This document shows, piece by piece, positions 26,053 through 36,448 of a DNA stretch of 40,772 nt. Below the pieces are notes generated by a model. The model had not been told where the DNA came from, searched no databases, and saw nothing but the letters and a program-made list of their open reading frames with translations. Position 1 is the stretch's first letter, and each line of letters opens with the position of its first letter. The DNA is from Pavlovales sp. CCMP2436 (taxonomy: Eukaryota; Haptophyta; Pavlovophyceae; Pavlovales), in the NCBI GenBank assembly GCA_026770615.1, contig MU631445.1:57565-98336 (forward strand), in the 5' to 3' direction. Position numbers and translations under genes: made by a program.

Positions 26053-28011
26053 ATGGCCGACTCGATCGCCGGCTCGATCATCGTGATTCAGCCGGGCTCG
26101 TCGCACCTGCTCGTTGGCCGCGCGACCGACCAGACGCCGACACTCGTTCCGCATGCGATCGCCTACCGCCGGCGCAACGGCGCGCCGGTGCGCGGCGCGC
26201 CCACGCTGAGCGCCGCGGCGAGCGCTGAGCTCGCGGGCGCAACGCGCGCCGTGCTCTCCGAGCTGCCGCGCGTCGGCCTTTCGCGCGCGGCCGCGCCGCC
26301 GGCCGCACCCGCGCCGCGTGCGGCCAATGAGGTGGGGGCCGAGTGGGGCGAGGCGGAGGCGCCCTTCCTCTGCGGCGAGGCCGCGCTGCGCCTCCCGCCC
26401 GACGCGCCCTACGAGCTATTCTTCCCGCTGCGCCGGGGCCGCTTCAACTACTCTGGCTCGGCGGGTGCTGGCGCCAACGGCGCGCCCTCACGCGCGCACT
26501 CGGCGCAGGAGGTGTCCGACTCGCTGGCTCGGCTGTGGGCGCACGCCATCCTGGAGGTGCTCGAGATCTCGGCCGAGGAGCTCCCGTCGATGGGCGTGCT
26601 GCTGCTAGTGCGCGACTCGTACGAGCGGCGCGAGGTGCGCGAGATGCTCGACGTGCTCTCCGCCATCGGCTTCGGCGCGCTTGCGCTGCACCTGCGCTCC
26701 TCGTGCGCCTGCCTTGGCGCGGGCCTGCAGTCGGGCTGTGTGGTCGAGATCGACTCAGATACGGTGGAGGTGGCCGTGGTCGACGACGGAGTGCCGCTCT
26801 CCAAGGCGCGCTACTGCCTGCCCTTCGGCCGCCGCGACGTGGAGCACTACCTCTCCTGGCTGCTCGAGGCCGAGCGCGGCGGTGTGCTCAGCCCCGCCTC
26901 GCTGTGCCTCGAGGGCTTCCTGCCCACGCCGCCCGCGCCCGCCGCGCCCACCACCTTTGCCGACGAGGCCCCGCCCGCCTCAGAGCCAGTGGCGGAGGGC
27001 GACGAGCCTGCCGCGCCCACTCCGCCGCGGCCGCGGCCGCCGTCGCCGTCGCCCGCCGAGGGCCCGCCCGCCGCCCCGGCGGAGGACGCGTGGGCGGCGG
27101 GCGTCAGCTCGCTGGGCGCAGAGAGCTCGACCCTCTCGCGCAAGCTCGACGTGTCAGCAATGGCGGACGCGGGCGCGCTCACCTACCTCGCCGCGCAGCG
27201 CTGCCAGCTGCAGCCTCGCACGGCGGAGCAGGTAGAGGCTGCCGCCTTCGAGCTGCGCACAGGCCCGCTGCCCGTGCTGAGCGGCCAGCTGAGCGCCCTC
27301 GCCACGCACGCACCCCTGCTGCTCCTGCTCGACGGGCGGCTGCGCGGCCCGCTGCTCGCCGCCGAACGCGCGGCCGTCCTCGCGCTCGAGGCCACGCAGC
27401 TCCCCGCGCGCGAGTCCGCGCTGCCTGCGGAGCTGCTGCCCGCCGCCAAGCGCGCGTGCCTGGCCTCGTGCCTCACGGTGGAGCACTCGGACTACCTCGA
27501 GGAGGCCATCGCTGTCGAGATCGCTGCCGACACGCGCTCGCACCACGCCAAGCCCAAGCATGACGCGGCGGGTCCGCCCGCCGCCGCGCCGGGCCGGCGC
27601 CCCTTCGACGAGCGCGCGCTCGCGGCGCTCGGCGAGGCGGCGGACCTCTCGTCGATGGAGATCGCGGAGGCGGTGGTGCGCGCAATCTCCGCCAACACGC
27701 GCGCCGAGCTGCGGCCCAAGCTCTACGCCAACATCCTGCTCGCAGGCAGCTTTGCACACGCGCCGGGCCTCGCGCCGCGCGTGCGGGAGGCCGTGCTGCA
27801 CGCGCTGCAACCAGGCGGCGCGGAGAGCGGCGCGCCGGCCGTGGTGGTGGAGGCGCTCCTCTCGCACAAGGCCTCGCCGCAGCTCCTCGCCTGGCGCGGC
27901 GCCACGCTGCTCGCGGCGAGCGAGTCGATGCACGAGCTGTGGATCCAGAAGGGCGAGTGGCTCAACGGCGGGCCACGCGTGCTGCGCGAGCGTCTGCCAT
28001 TCTTCTGGTGA
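26053..28011 (+). CDS. ARP8: Actin-related protein 8 (INO80 complex subunit)
   Basis: 652 codons in one exon. The N-terminus (SIIVIQPGSSHLLVGRATDQ, then TPTLVPHAIAYRRR) is the phosphate-loop-like signature of Arp8. The middle has actin-fold blocks (VLLLVRDSYERREVREMLDV, GCVVEIDSDTVEVAVVDDGV, RRDVEHYLSWLL), then a Pro/Ala-rich insert (about residues 295-360). The C-terminus (ASPQLLAWRGATLLAASESM, HELWIQKGEWLNGGPRVLRE, RLPFFW) is characteristic of Arp8. Arp8 binds DNA and nucleosomes within the INO80 chromatin remodeller in the nucleus. High third-codon GC, complete start and stop and no lesions mark this as a working host gene. Confidence 0.85.
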   Translation: MADSIAGSIIVIQPGSSHLLVGRATDQTPTLVPHAIAYRRRNGAPVRGAPTLSAAASAELAGATRAVLSELPRVGLSRAAAPPAAPAPRAANEVGAEWGEAEAPFLCGEAALRLPPDAPYELFFPLRRGRFNYSGSAGAGANGAPSRAHSAQEVSDSLARLWAHAILEVLEISAEELPSMGVLLLVRDSYERREVREMLDVLSAIGFGALALHLRSSCACLGAGLQSGCVVEIDSDTVEVAVVDDGVPLSKARYCLPFGRRDVEHYLSWLLEAERGGVLSPASLCLEGFLPTPPAPAAPTTFADEAPPASEPVAEGDEPAAPTPPRPRPPSPSPAEGPPAAPAEDAWAAGVSSLGAESSTLSRKLDVSAMADAGALTYLAAQRCQLQPRTAEQVEAAAFELRTGPLPVLSGQLSALATHAPLLLLLDGRLRGPLLAAERAAVLALEATQLPARESALPAELLPAAKRACLASCLTVEHSDYLEEAIAVEIAADTRSHHAKPKHDAAGPPAAAPGRRPFDERALAALGEAADLSSMEIAEAVVRAISANTRAELRPKLYANILLAGSFAHAPGLAPRVREAVLHALQPGGAESGAPAVVVEALLSHKASPQLLAWRGATLLAASESMHELWIQKGEWLNGGPRVLRERLPFFW

Positions 28012-28120
28012 GCCTGCACGAACAATTCAGGGTTGCCGCACTCAGTGTCCGCACCGGCGTAACGTCACAAATGCGCCCAGGTCATAGAAACATTTTCGTC
28101 CGGCGGATATTACACATATG

Positions 28121-28121
<1 letters not shown>

Positions 28122-28210
<89 letters not shown>
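28122..28210. repeat. (TA)n microsatellite
   Basis: About 89 bases of pure TA repeats running into an assembly gap. Confidence 0.98.
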
Positions 28211-28297
28211 NNNNNNNNNNNNNNNNNNNNNNNNNNNNNNNNNNNNNNNNNNNNNNNNNNNNNNNNNNNNNNNNNNNNNNNNNNNNNNNNNNNNNNN
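28211..28297. other. Assembly gap (87 N)
   Basis: Directly follows the (TA)n tract. Confidence 1.
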
Positions 28298-28688
28298 AAA
28301 TAGGTCCAGGAAGCTGGTTGTCGGAGAAGGGGTGACGGAGTCCAGGAGGTAGTCCGGGAGGCGAGTCCGGGAGGCGAGTCCGGTGGGTGTCTGAGACGAT
28401 TTTCAAACTGGTTTTGTAACAATTTTGGCGCGAAAACGGGGGTGGCCTGGGAGGGGGGTGGAGGGGCCAAAATGGCCGCGCGCTGGTATAGTTAACTACA
28501 TATTAAAATTGATTTCAGAGCCTTAAGCGAGGAATTTCGTTCATACTGAGAAGATGCATTTTATGCAAATTTATAAGTACGCATGAATTCAATTCGGCTT
28601 GTAGCGCCGAGCGGCATTGGGCAGCAATTGGTAGCGCTCGGCGGCTATGGGCAGCCATTGCTCGAGCGGCGTGTCGCCACGGTCTTGG
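28298..28688. repeat. Gene-free stretch with short tandem repeats
   Basis: GGGAGGCGAGTCC-type 14-bp units lie at about 28340-28385. A 29-31 bp unit (GTAGCGCCGAGCGGCATTGG plus GCAGCAATTG) is duplicated at about 28602-28662. No coding signal. Confidence 0.6.
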
Positions 28689-29328
28689 TTAGCACGCAAG
28701 GTCACGACGCGCGTACAATGCCCGGCTCGCCGGCTCGTAGCCCTTGTTGTTGTCGATGCGGTCGGGTGACTTGCGCATTAAGCGTTTCGGGCTGCAGTCA
28801 TCAAAGACATGTCCCGTGTCCGGGCGCACATCGGCCTCGTGCATCATACAAAGGTACTCGAGCTCCGTGAAGGTGTTGATGCGGCCGCCGCACGCTTTGT
28901 CGCGGTGCTTGATACCGCACCAAGTGTGGCAGATGTAGCAGCGCGTCTGGCCCTGGTTGTGGAAGGCGGTCATGCCGCAGTTGCTGCAGCGCTTGACGCG
29001 GGACGGCAGCCGGCACATGGCGCAACGCTTCGAGAGGCCCGGCTTGAACGTGCACCCCTCGGTCTCGCCCGGCTCTTAGAAAGCCCCGCAGGGCCCCCGG
29101 GGGCCCCGCCGGAGGCGCCTATGTGACTAACATATAACTAACTTGTCACATAGCCCGGGGCCCCACGGGGCCCCACGGATACCGCGGATATTCCCCGTAC
29201 GTTACGCCTTTTCTAAGAGCCGGGGTCTCGCACGCTTCGCCATTGTTCTTAAGGTACCGGCACGCCTGGCAGAGCTTGTGATAACCCGTCGGAACGCGCT
29301 CGCAGCCATCCGTCTCACACGTCTTCAT
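28689..29328 (-). pseudogene. Zinc-ribbon HNH-like protein split by a MITE
   Basis: The minus frame begins at ATG 29328 (MKTCETDGCERVPTGYHKLC, QACRYLKNNGEACET). After the MITE (29069-29223 plus the 8-bp duplication) it resumes as EGCTFKPGLSKRCAMCRLPS, RVKRCSNCGMTAFHNQGQTR, CYICHTWCGIKHRDKACGGR, ending SPDRIDNNKGYEPASRALYA and TGA at 28689. Four or more Cys-pair units suggest several zinc ribbons. SPDRIDNNKGY is the conserved DRID.NKGY block of HNH-like viral endonucleases. The insert length shifts the frame, so the present copy is broken. It is related in layout to the gene at 7763. Confidence 0.65.
29069..29223. mobile_element. MITE copy 2 (14-bp TIR CCGGCTCTTAGAAA, 8-bp TSD)
   Basis: 155 bp, nearly identical to the copy at 13089-13244. 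It is flanked by GGTCTCGC at 29061-29068 and 29224-29231. Its inner sequence differs from copy 1 mainly in the GC-rich part near the right end. Confidence 0.95.
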
Positions 29329-29699
29329 CGGGAGCTCCTAAACGAGCTCCAGAAAAAAAATCTTGGGTTTAAAAATAAAATTAAAATATTTAATAGCATG
29401 CTAGTTCTTGAGCGCCTGTCCATCTCGGTGAAGCCGCCGCTCGGCTGCGTTGACATTGCGGTGCGACGAATGCGTGTGTGCGCTTGGGGTCCGTCAGGTT
29501 CTCGTGACGTTTGCATATTTTCGTTCTTGCATTTTTCGTACTCGTACTTATTACACTCAGTTTAAGCTACACTCAGAGCTCAATTCGATTGAATTAGAAC
29601 TAATTTTGCATGCACTCAATACGTCGTTCGTTCCTCAAGTACTAAATTGATATTTGTTTTAAAAATTAGGAATAATGCATTTTAAAAAGCGGCTACCTG
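29329..29699. other. AT-rich region, no clear gene
   Basis: Holds several A and T runs (29352, 29375-29395), and TTAAGCTACACTCAG-type sequence. It separates the HNH gene from the small ORF at 29700 and probably holds their promoter or terminator sequences. Confidence 0.5.
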
Positions 29700-29915
29700 C
29701 TACTTGAAGGCGTGGGCGACGCTGTCGAGTGTGGCGGCATGAATCTCGGGGGGTGAGGTTAGGGTGCACTCGGCAAGCGTGGGAAGGATGGGGTCGGGCT
29801 TCCGAGCTGCGATGGCCGAAACGTGCACGGCTTCGGTGCGGTTTCCCGCAGACTTGAGCTGCGGGTACGCGTTGTAGGATAGGACGCCGGCGGCCATTCC
29901 CAGTAGTGGGTCCAT
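29700..29915 (-). CDS. Unknown small protein, 71 residues
   Basis: ATG 29913-29915 to the stop at 29700: MDPLLGMAAGVLSYNAYPQL, KSAGNRTEAVHVSAIAARKP, DPILPTLAECTLTSPPEIHA, ATLDSVAHAFK. It has a weakly hydrophobic N-terminus and natural composition. No family recognised. Its location next to the interrupted HNH gene suggests the same viral-type block. Confidence 0.4.
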   Translation of the reverse strand: MDPLLGMAAGVLSYNAYPQLKSAGNRTEAVHVSAIAARKPDPILPTLAECTLTSPPEIHAATLDSVAHAFK

Positions 29916-29964
29916 CTGTAATCAAGGGCCTCGAATATTTTGCAACCGCTCATGCAAAAACAGA

Positions 29965-30018
29965 AATCGAGGTCAATAACTAACGGACGAAACGCGTTTC
30001 TCTAATTAAATTTGTAAC
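29965..30018 (+). repeat. End of AT-rich tandem unit 1, left of the copia element
   Basis: Shares AATCGAGGTCAATAACTAAC and GGACGAAACGCGTTTCTCTA with units at 36165-36215 and 36375-36425. The copia element separates it from the remainder of the array at 35631-36448. Confidence 0.85.
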
Positions 30019-30025
30019 GCGAGGG

Positions 30026-30311
30026 TGTCCGTAGCCCAAGTGTTCACTCACTTGGGGCTCTGTCCGATATCCTTACGGACTGCCCGGGATTTAAATATCG
30101 GAGCTAAGCTGCTCGAGCCTTCTGCGGCTGCTTTTGCTTCAGTTCTGTTCGTCAAGGTCTCTACTTACAAAGAGACCTTGTGGCACTGTCCCTGCATCGT
30201 AACACACATCGTAGCTCTACTCTAGCTCGCTGCCTCTTGACGCTCACCGCGTCTCGGACTCTGATCCTCTCTTAGTTCGTGCCTGCGCTCAACCCCGCTC
30301 GTATCTCAACA
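30026..30311 (+). repeat. Left LTR of copia element
   Basis: 286 bp beginning TGTCCGTAGCCCAAG and ending CTCAACA, matching 35338-35630 apart from scattered substitutions and several small indels. It starts TG and ends CA as is usual for LTRs. It contains GATTTAAATATC, a possible TATA region, about 70 bp in. Confidence 0.9.
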
Positions 30312-31340
30312 TGGTGGATCTCCACGGCTCTGAGTCCAGCGGCACTTCCCGCCGCATGCAGCACTGCGCCCTCAAGGACCCGCCGATGTTTCCGATCTGG
30401 CTGACGATGCTCATCATGATCTTGCAGTCAGACGACAAGATCGACCTCGGCTTCGTCTTCACTTTGCCCCCGCCTGAAGAGATTCTGGAGGGCGACCCCG
30501 TCGTTGTCTCGCTCGACTACCCCGAGTCCGACGATGTGAACATTGACGGCAAGCCGCTTTACGCCAAGGGCGAGACTGATACGCTCTTTCAGAAAGCTCT
30601 CAAGGACTACCAGAAGCGCTTGCTGTCCCAGGCCAAGACCATGGACTACTTCTCGCAGGCTATCACCCCGACCATTCTCAGCGCGGTGGTGCACAAGGCC
30701 TAGGCGACCAAGTTGGGCGGCGTCATTAGCTTCTCTGGTTACTTCTCCTGCCTGCAGTCTCACTGCCTTGGCATGTCTGGTACCTCTCGCGCGGCGTGCA
30801 TGCTCAACTTCATTTCGCTTGCGCGTGTCAGGGCACGAGACGCCGCTGCAGTGGCTCGATCGCGTGCAGCGGGCCTTCAACTCCATCGCCCACCTTAAGC
30901 TCAAGCAGGAGGACATCTTCCTCCTGATCTCGCTCAAAGGCCTTGGCTAAGAGTTCGCCGCGCACTTGCAGTCGACCATAAACGACCCCAACAACACGAC
31001 GAAGCCCGCCATCGACGTGCTTCTCAGCCTTCGCGAGAGCCTCACCTCCATCACTCTCGTCAACGACAACTCCGACTCGCGCCTCAACCAGCGCGTGAAC
31101 TTCATCGGCTCCGGCTCTGGCACCGACTCGCGCTCCAGCCAGGACACGCGCAGCTCGGGCCGCGGAGGCGCGCGCTTCAGCCGCGACGCGCTCGGAAGCC
31201 AACAACGCGCGCGGCGGCCACACAAGCTCGCGCGGCCGCGGTGGCGGGGGCGAAACCGCGCTCATCGCCTCCCGCAAGCCAAGCTGCTTTCAATGCTGCT
31301 CGTGTGACCTCCCAAGCGAGCACAACCCGCGCGAGTGCCC
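30311..31340 (+). pseudogene. copia gag-like region
   Basis: MVDLHGSESSGTSRRMQHCA begins right at the LTR end. The frame reads to a TAG at 30701-30703 and continues (ATKLGGVISFSGYFSCLQSH). It shifts near 30830 (HETPLQWLDRVQRAFNSIAH, a UBN2/gag-like pattern), meets TAA at 30948-30950, and goes on (EFAAHLQSTINDPNNTTKPA). A knuckle-like Cys motif (CFQCCSCDLPSEHNPRECP) lies at about 31288-31344. At least four lesions make it non-functional. Confidence 0.65.
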
Positions 31341-31344
31341 CAAC

Positions 31345-33600
31345 TTTGTCATGCCGCGCCCGCAGTCGACTTACGACGGCGCCGACGTCTCTCAGCCTGC
31401 GCACAAGAAGTCGATCAACTTTGTGCAGGTCGCGCGTGACCCCTACTCCGCTCCCTTCTCCGGCAAGCAGAAGGACGTCTTTGCCATCGACACGTCCCCG
31501 TACCTGCTCAACGCGCGCGTCGTGACCTTCATCTCGGCGGACTCCTACGCTTCCTCTCTCCCGGACCTCGACGTGATCTCTGACTCGTCGTACGAGTCGA
31601 ACACCTCGGACGCCTCGGTCACGTTCGAGCCGTACCTCCGCGCCCGCGAGCTCTGGCTGCGCTACGTCGACGACGACTTCCCTGCTGCCTCCATCGTCGT
31701 GATCAACCACGCCAACCCGTCTGTGATCCTCGCCGACGCTAACCCGTCCGTGATCCTCGCCGACATCCCGTTCGTGATCACCGCCGACGCCAAGCCAGCC
31801 CTCAAGACCTTCAAGCTCTTCGACCTGGCCAAGTTCTCGCTGCTCATCGCGCTCTGCTTGTTCGCCTTGACCTACATGCCCTCGGCCTACTCGCACAAGG
31901 TTGTCCCCAACAACATCTTCGCCATCTACAATGCGCCGGCTGCCAAGTTTGGCCTGGCTCCGATCACCATCCTAGCCGAGATCATCAAGGTGAAGACCAT
32001 GCTCGGCAAGAACTACAGCGGCCCTATCGCGCAGATGGGCGACAACGGCTTGTGCGACTCTGGGTCCAAGCTTCACCTCGGCCCGGTGGACTTCCTTCCA
32101 TTCCTGACCGACGTCGTCGCCACTGCCACACAGGCATCCGCTGGCAACGCTGGGATCATTAAGTGCAAGTACGTCGGAACCCTGCACCTCGCCTACCGCA
32201 CGATTGACAACACGCTGGAGACCGCAACGCTCAAGAACTTCCACGTCACTGACGACATCAAGTTTATGATCTTCAACGAGTCAGACCTGCTCTTTCAGTG
32301 GGACGCCGACCTCATCAACCTGTCTCTGCCGTCCAAGGTCAACATCAACGGCCTCTCTCTTGACCTCCAGCAGGGCCGCTACGTGATCACGGCGCAGGGC
32401 ATCATCAAACTGAAGAACATGTGCATCGAGCTCACCGTCTTCAAGACGGTGCCAGACGTGCTCATCGCCCCCATCGTCATCGGCTCAGCTCCGCCGACGG
32501 CAGCCGTGCAGACGGGCCACGCCGACTCAGAAACTTGCTCAGAGTGCTCGACAAGCGCAGCCGCCCGCCTACTTCCTCTCGACGACGACCTCACTGCAAT
32601 GACGACGGACAAGCGCATTCTACACGCTCGCCTAGGACATGCTTCGGCTCGCATGATCAACTCGACGATCAACGCCACGGACGGTCTCCTGACGACGCGC
32701 CGCTCAAGCAGATCTGCCCAGCCCGAGGCGGGGCGTGGGGGCCGGGGCGCACACACTCACACCTTTTGGTGTGAGTGCTGGTGCATGAGGGTTTGGGTCG
32801 ATCGCTCGACCTCAGCCTAACGTCGACCAAGCCAGTGACTGAACAACACCTGTTGAACCATGCTGAGCCGCTAACATATATGTATATGGAGGCGGCCGAT
32901 GCCATCGGCGGCTCCGAAATCACGCCCGCCCGCACGCCTGAGCTCAACGCGCACGCTGAACGCTACTTTGGGACGATCACGCGCGACGCGCGCGCTCTAC
33001 TCGCTCAAGCCGGGCTTCCAGACAGCTATGCCTAGCACACCTTCAACCACGCCGTGTACATTCGCAACCGGCTCGTCTCAGACTCGTCGCACGGCATCAC
33101 GCCCTACGAGCACATTCTTTGCCGCCGGCCCGACCTCTCGCACCTCCGCGCCTTCGGCTCTGACGCATGGGCCGTCGATACGCCCGACCACAAGTTCAAG
33201 CTCGATCCGCGCTTCTCTTACGGCGTCCTTGTCGACTTCGGAGATGGTGGACACATGATCAACGCGCCCTTGGGTTCACTCACCCGCTACACCAAGGCCG
33301 CGATCATCCGCCTCTTCCCCTCCGGCAAACTCGTGGTCAGCCTGCATGTTCTTGTCGACGAGAGCTCCGTTATCAACCGCATCGCTACGCGCACTCGCAC
33401 GCCGCTCGTCAATGTGACAACGCCGACTGGCGATTGGCTGCCAGATGGACCTCCTCTCGAGGCCATCTCGCTCGAAGACCTCGACATGATCTCGGCTGAG
33501 GGGGCGGACGACGGCGAAGAGTCGCCGATGTTGGAGCTCTCGCTCCAACATCTCGCTCATCGACGCGCATCCTCCGCTTGGCCACGACGACGATGCCCAA
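31345..33600 (+). pseudogene. copia protease and integrase region
   Basis: The frame from about 31351 contains the retropepsin-like CDSGSKLHL (about 32055-32080) and the GAG-pre-integrase block ILHARLGHASARMI (32620). Near 32690 the frame shifts: APLKQICPA, GRTHSH, then after a TGA VLVHEGLGRSLDLSLTSTK (integrase core), TPELNAHAERYFGTITRDAR (catalytic Glu region), and after a TAG HTFNHAVYIRNRLVS. It continues to about 33550. A hydrophobic segment (FSLLIALCLFALTYM, 31833-31877) upstream of the protease is unusual for copia. The HHCC finger is degenerate. Confidence 0.7.
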
Positions 33601-35197
33601 GCAAGACCCCAAGCAGCACGTGTTCGCTCTTCTTGCTCTGATCGCCGAGTCGGACCAGTCGACGCTCCAGCAGGCGATGGCTGGCGACAACTCCTCCAAC
33701 TGGCACGCCGCCATCCAGTCCAAGTACACTTCCATCGACTCGACCGGCACTTGGGTAGAGACCACTCGGCGGCCCGGCATACGCGTGCTCAAGACCGGCA
33801 TCGTCCTCAGCATCAAGCGCAAGTCCGACGGGGCGATTGACAAGTACAAGGCGCGCTGCATCGCCAAGGGCTACCAGCAGCGCTGGGGAGTCGACTACGA
33901 CGAGACCTTCAACTCGGTCCTCCGCTACGACTCGGCCAAGCTCATCATCTCGCTCGCGGCAGCTCACGACGCCCGCCTCTACCACCTCGACTTCAAGACG
34001 GCCTACCTCAACGCACCGCTTGAGGAGGCCATCTACATTGACGTGCCCTTCACCTACAAGGTCAAGACCAAGGGCGACATTGTCCTCAAGCTGCGCAAGT
34101 CCCTCTACGGTCTCAAGCAGTCGGGACGCAACTGGCGCGAGCTCATCCACACCTGGCTGACGGACTACGGGTTCACTCAGTCCCGGCTAGACCCGTGCGT
34201 CTACTCCATGCACCACGACGCCGGCCATCTGTCGCTCGGCATCTACGTTGACGACCTGCTCATCGCCGACTTCTCCGGCGACCCCAAGATCTGCGACGCG
34301 TATCTCTTAGCCATCACCTCCGCGTTCAAGACGACCCTCTCCGACGACATTGACTCCTTTCTCTCGATGAAGCTCACTCGTACTGCTGCCGGCATCAAAG
34401 TCACCATCTCGTGCGCCATTCTCGAGCTGCTCGAACGCAAGGGGTTGCTCAACGCAAGGCCCGTCGACACTCCGATGGCCGAGAACTTGCACCTCGTCGC
34501 CTCCGCCGACTCCGAGCTCCTCGATGCCAACGACGCGACAGAGTACCGCTCGATCGTAGGCGCACTCATCCACATCTCGCACTTCCGCCCCGACATCATG
34601 TTTGCGATGGGCACCCTCACGCACTTCATGAGCCGCCCCGGCGAGCCGCACCCCAGCACGGCCAAGCGTGTGCTGCGCTACCTGGCCGGCACGATCGACC
34701 TCGGGCTCATGTTCAAGGCCAACATTGACCTCAACTTCACTGCTTTCGTCAACGCGGACTACGCCAACTGCACCGACTCGCGCAAGTCCGTCTCCAGCTT
34801 CGTCACGCAGGTCGGAGACAGCACCGTCTCTGCGCGGCGCGAGAAGCAGAGCGTCGTCACACTCAGCTCGACCGAGGCGGAGTACGTCGCTGTCACCTCT
34901 GTCGCCAAGGAGGTCATCGCGCTCCGCCAGCTGCTTGCCGACCTCGGCTTCCCGCAGTCATCGGCCACGCCTGTCGGCGAGGACAATGTGTCCTGCATCG
35001 CGCTCTCCAAGAACGACATCGTGCACCGCCGCACCAAGCATGTGGACATCAAGTTCCACTGGATTCGTGACCTCGTCAAGGACGGCGTGATCAAGCTCAT
35101 CTTCATCCCGGGCCTCGACAATGTCGCCGACATTATGACCAAGCCCCTCGGCAAGACGCTCTTCATCCGCCACCGCTACACGCTCCTCGGCATGTAG
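33578..35197 (+). CDS. copia reverse transcriptase and RNase H
   Basis: One open frame of 539 codons; the first ATG is at 33593. RVT_2 motifs: KARCIAKGYQQRWGVDYDET, HLDFKTAYLNAPLEEAIYID (first Asp), LRKSLYGLKQSGRNWRE, LGIYVDDLLIA (YVDD active site, about 34240). RNase H: AFVNADYANCTDSRKSVSSF (Asp), LSSTEAEYVAVTSVAKEVIA (Glu), RTKHVDIKFHWIRD. It ends ADIMTKPLGK...LLGM and TAG at 35195-35197. It would have been made as part of a gag-pol polyprotein, so it is not an independent gene. Substitutions have left the core residues intact. Confidence 0.85.
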   Translation: MATTTMPKQDPKQHVFALLALIAESDQSTLQQAMAGDNSSNWHAAIQSKYTSIDSTGTWVETTRRPGIRVLKTGIVLSIKRKSDGAIDKYKARCIAKGYQQRWGVDYDETFNSVLRYDSAKLIISLAAAHDARLYHLDFKTAYLNAPLEEAIYIDVPFTYKVKTKGDIVLKLRKSLYGLKQSGRNWRELIHTWLTDYGFTQSRLDPCVYSMHHDAGHLSLGIYVDDLLIADFSGDPKICDAYLLAITSAFKTTLSDDIDSFLSMKLTRTAAGIKVTISCAILELLERKGLLNARPVDTPMAENLHLVASADSELLDANDATEYRSIVGALIHISHFRPDIMFAMGTLTHFMSRPGEPHPSTAKRVLRYLAGTIDLGLMFKANIDLNFTAFVNADYANCTDSRKSVSSFVTQVGDSTVSARREKQSVVTLSSTEAEYVAVTSVAKEVIALRQLLADLGFPQSSATPVGEDNVSCIALSKNDIVHRRTKHVDIKFHWIRDLVKDGVIKLIFIPGLDNVADIMTKPLGKTLFIRHRYTLLGM

Positions 35198-35337
35198 GCG
35201 CTCAAGTCGGTTTCCTCAACAAGGTTTTCACCGACCAAATTCCCCCCCTCAGCCTACACTAGGCGAGGGTTCTTCAACCTACTCAAGTTGTACTCGATCC
35301 TGCAACCTGAACGTGTCCCTCAGATTTTGGGCGAGGG

Positions 35338-35630
35338 CGTCCGTAGCCCAAGTGTTCACTCAATTGGGGCTCTGTCCAATATCCTTACGGACTGCCCGGG
35401 ATTTAAATATCTCGGAGCTAAGCTGCTCGAGCCTTCTGCGGCTGCTCTTCGTGCTGCTTCAGTTCTGTTCGTCAAGGTCTCTACTTACAGAGAGACCTTG
35501 TGGCACTGTCCCTGCATCGTAACACACATCGTAGCTCTGCTCTAGCTCGCTGCCTCTTGACGCTCACCGGTCTCGGACTCTGATCCTCTCTTAGTTCGTG
35601 CCTGCGCTCAACCCCGCTCGCATCTCAACA
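35338..35630 (+). repeat. Right LTR of copia element
   Basis: 293 bp corresponding to the left LTR; starts CGTCCGTAGCCC (T to C at the first base) and ends CTCAACA. The purine-rich GGGCGAGGG just before it may be the polypurine tract. Confidence 0.9.
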
Positions 35631-36448
35631 TAGAAGATATACCCCTTCTACCACACATTGAAATACAAAGAAATCGCGGCGCAGGGAGGCCGCAAGATGT
35701 ACGCGCTGATGGGCGTGAGTCCGATGGAGGCGGCCGCGCGCATCAATAAGCAACTCATCGGCACGATCGGTACGATCGCGGCACGCGGCCATGCGCAGCT
35801 GCTGCTCGCGCGCTTGAGCGCGCTGGCCCCGATCGCTGCCCAGCGTGGGAACACGACAAACAGCAATCAGCAGATCATCTCCCTAAACGCCCTTGCCCGG
35901 GCACACTACCGGAGATCCATCGGCACGCGCGGTGGCGCCCAAGCCAGCGCAGCCGACTAAGGCACGCAGCAGGCAATGGGCGACGCAGCGCTCAGACCAG
36001 CACAACATTCAGAACAGTCAGACGCCAGCTTGAATCCATATCAGGAAATATAACATGGTATTATGTTTGAGAGATTATGGAATTGGACCGGATTGATTTA
36101 TAGCGGGTCATGATCGGAAACATAGTGTGGTAGAAGAGGTATTTCTTCTACATCGGGAAGCAAAAATCGATGTCAATAACTAAAGGACGAAACGCGTTTC
36201 TCTATTTAATTTTGTAACCCCTTGTAGAAGATATACCACTTCTACCACACATTGAAATATAACATGGTATTAGGTTTTAGAGATTATGGAATTGGACCGG
36301 ATTGATTTATAGCGGGTCATGATCGAAAACAGAGTGTGATAGAAGGGGTATTTCTTCTACATCGGGTGGCAAAACCGAGGTCAATAAATAACGGACGAAA
36401 CGCGTTTCTCTATTTGATTTTGTAACCCCTCGTAGAAGATATACCTCT
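35631..36448 (+). repeat. AT-rich ~211-bp tandem repeat with inverted TAGAAGATATACC ends
   Basis: Unit 3 (36224-36434) is complete. Unit 2 is 35631-35660 plus 36045-36223, split by a 384-bp insertion that carries the coding fragment below. Inside each unit, TAGAAGATATACCNCTTCTA is matched by an inverted copy, TAGAAGGGGTATTTCTTCTA, about 110 bp downstream; that may be the footprint of a MITE. The partial unit 36435-36448 ends where the next coding copy begins. Confidence 0.8.
35658..35960 (+). pseudogene. Unknown viral-like coding fragment, copy A
   Basis: Open from the repeat junction to TAA 35958-35960: KYKEIAAQGGRKMYALMGVS, PMEAAARINKQLIGTIGTIA, ARGHAQLLLARLSALAPIAA, TTNSNQQIISLNALARAHYR, GGAQASAAD. 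It has an internal ATG at 35697. Helical and natural in composition, it is probably the C-terminal part of a gene whose start was lost at the repeat junction. Copies: 1-118 (inverted) and 36449-36564. Confidence 0.45.

Larger units (their letters stand above)
30026..35630 (+). mobile_element. Ty1/copia LTR retrotransposon, degenerate
   Basis: Two LTRs of about 290 bp enclose gag-like, protease, integrase, reverse transcriptase and RNase H regions in copia order. Stops and frameshifts occur in gag, in the integrase region (TGA near 32770, TAG at 33033-33035) and before the reverse transcriptase. Only the RT-RNase H part is an unbroken frame. A clear target duplication was not found. The left flank (...TTTGTAAC) and right flank (TAGAAGATATACC...) are parts of an AT-rich tandem repeat seen whole at 36200-36240. 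Confidence 0.9.

Noticed and set aside
28122..28210. (TA)n as an origin or AT-rich promoter
   Set aside because: Pure dinucleotide repeat next to a gap; best seen as a microsatellite.
32723..32872. Insertion of a repeat into the copia pol
   Set aside because: At first the repeat shared with 2751-2901 looked like an insert, but in the correct frame it encodes integrase sequence, so the 2751 copy is the displaced one.
30026..35630. A 5-bp target duplication for the copia element
   Set aside because: Bases next to the two LTRs do not match; a few bases of the AT-rich target appear to be missing instead.
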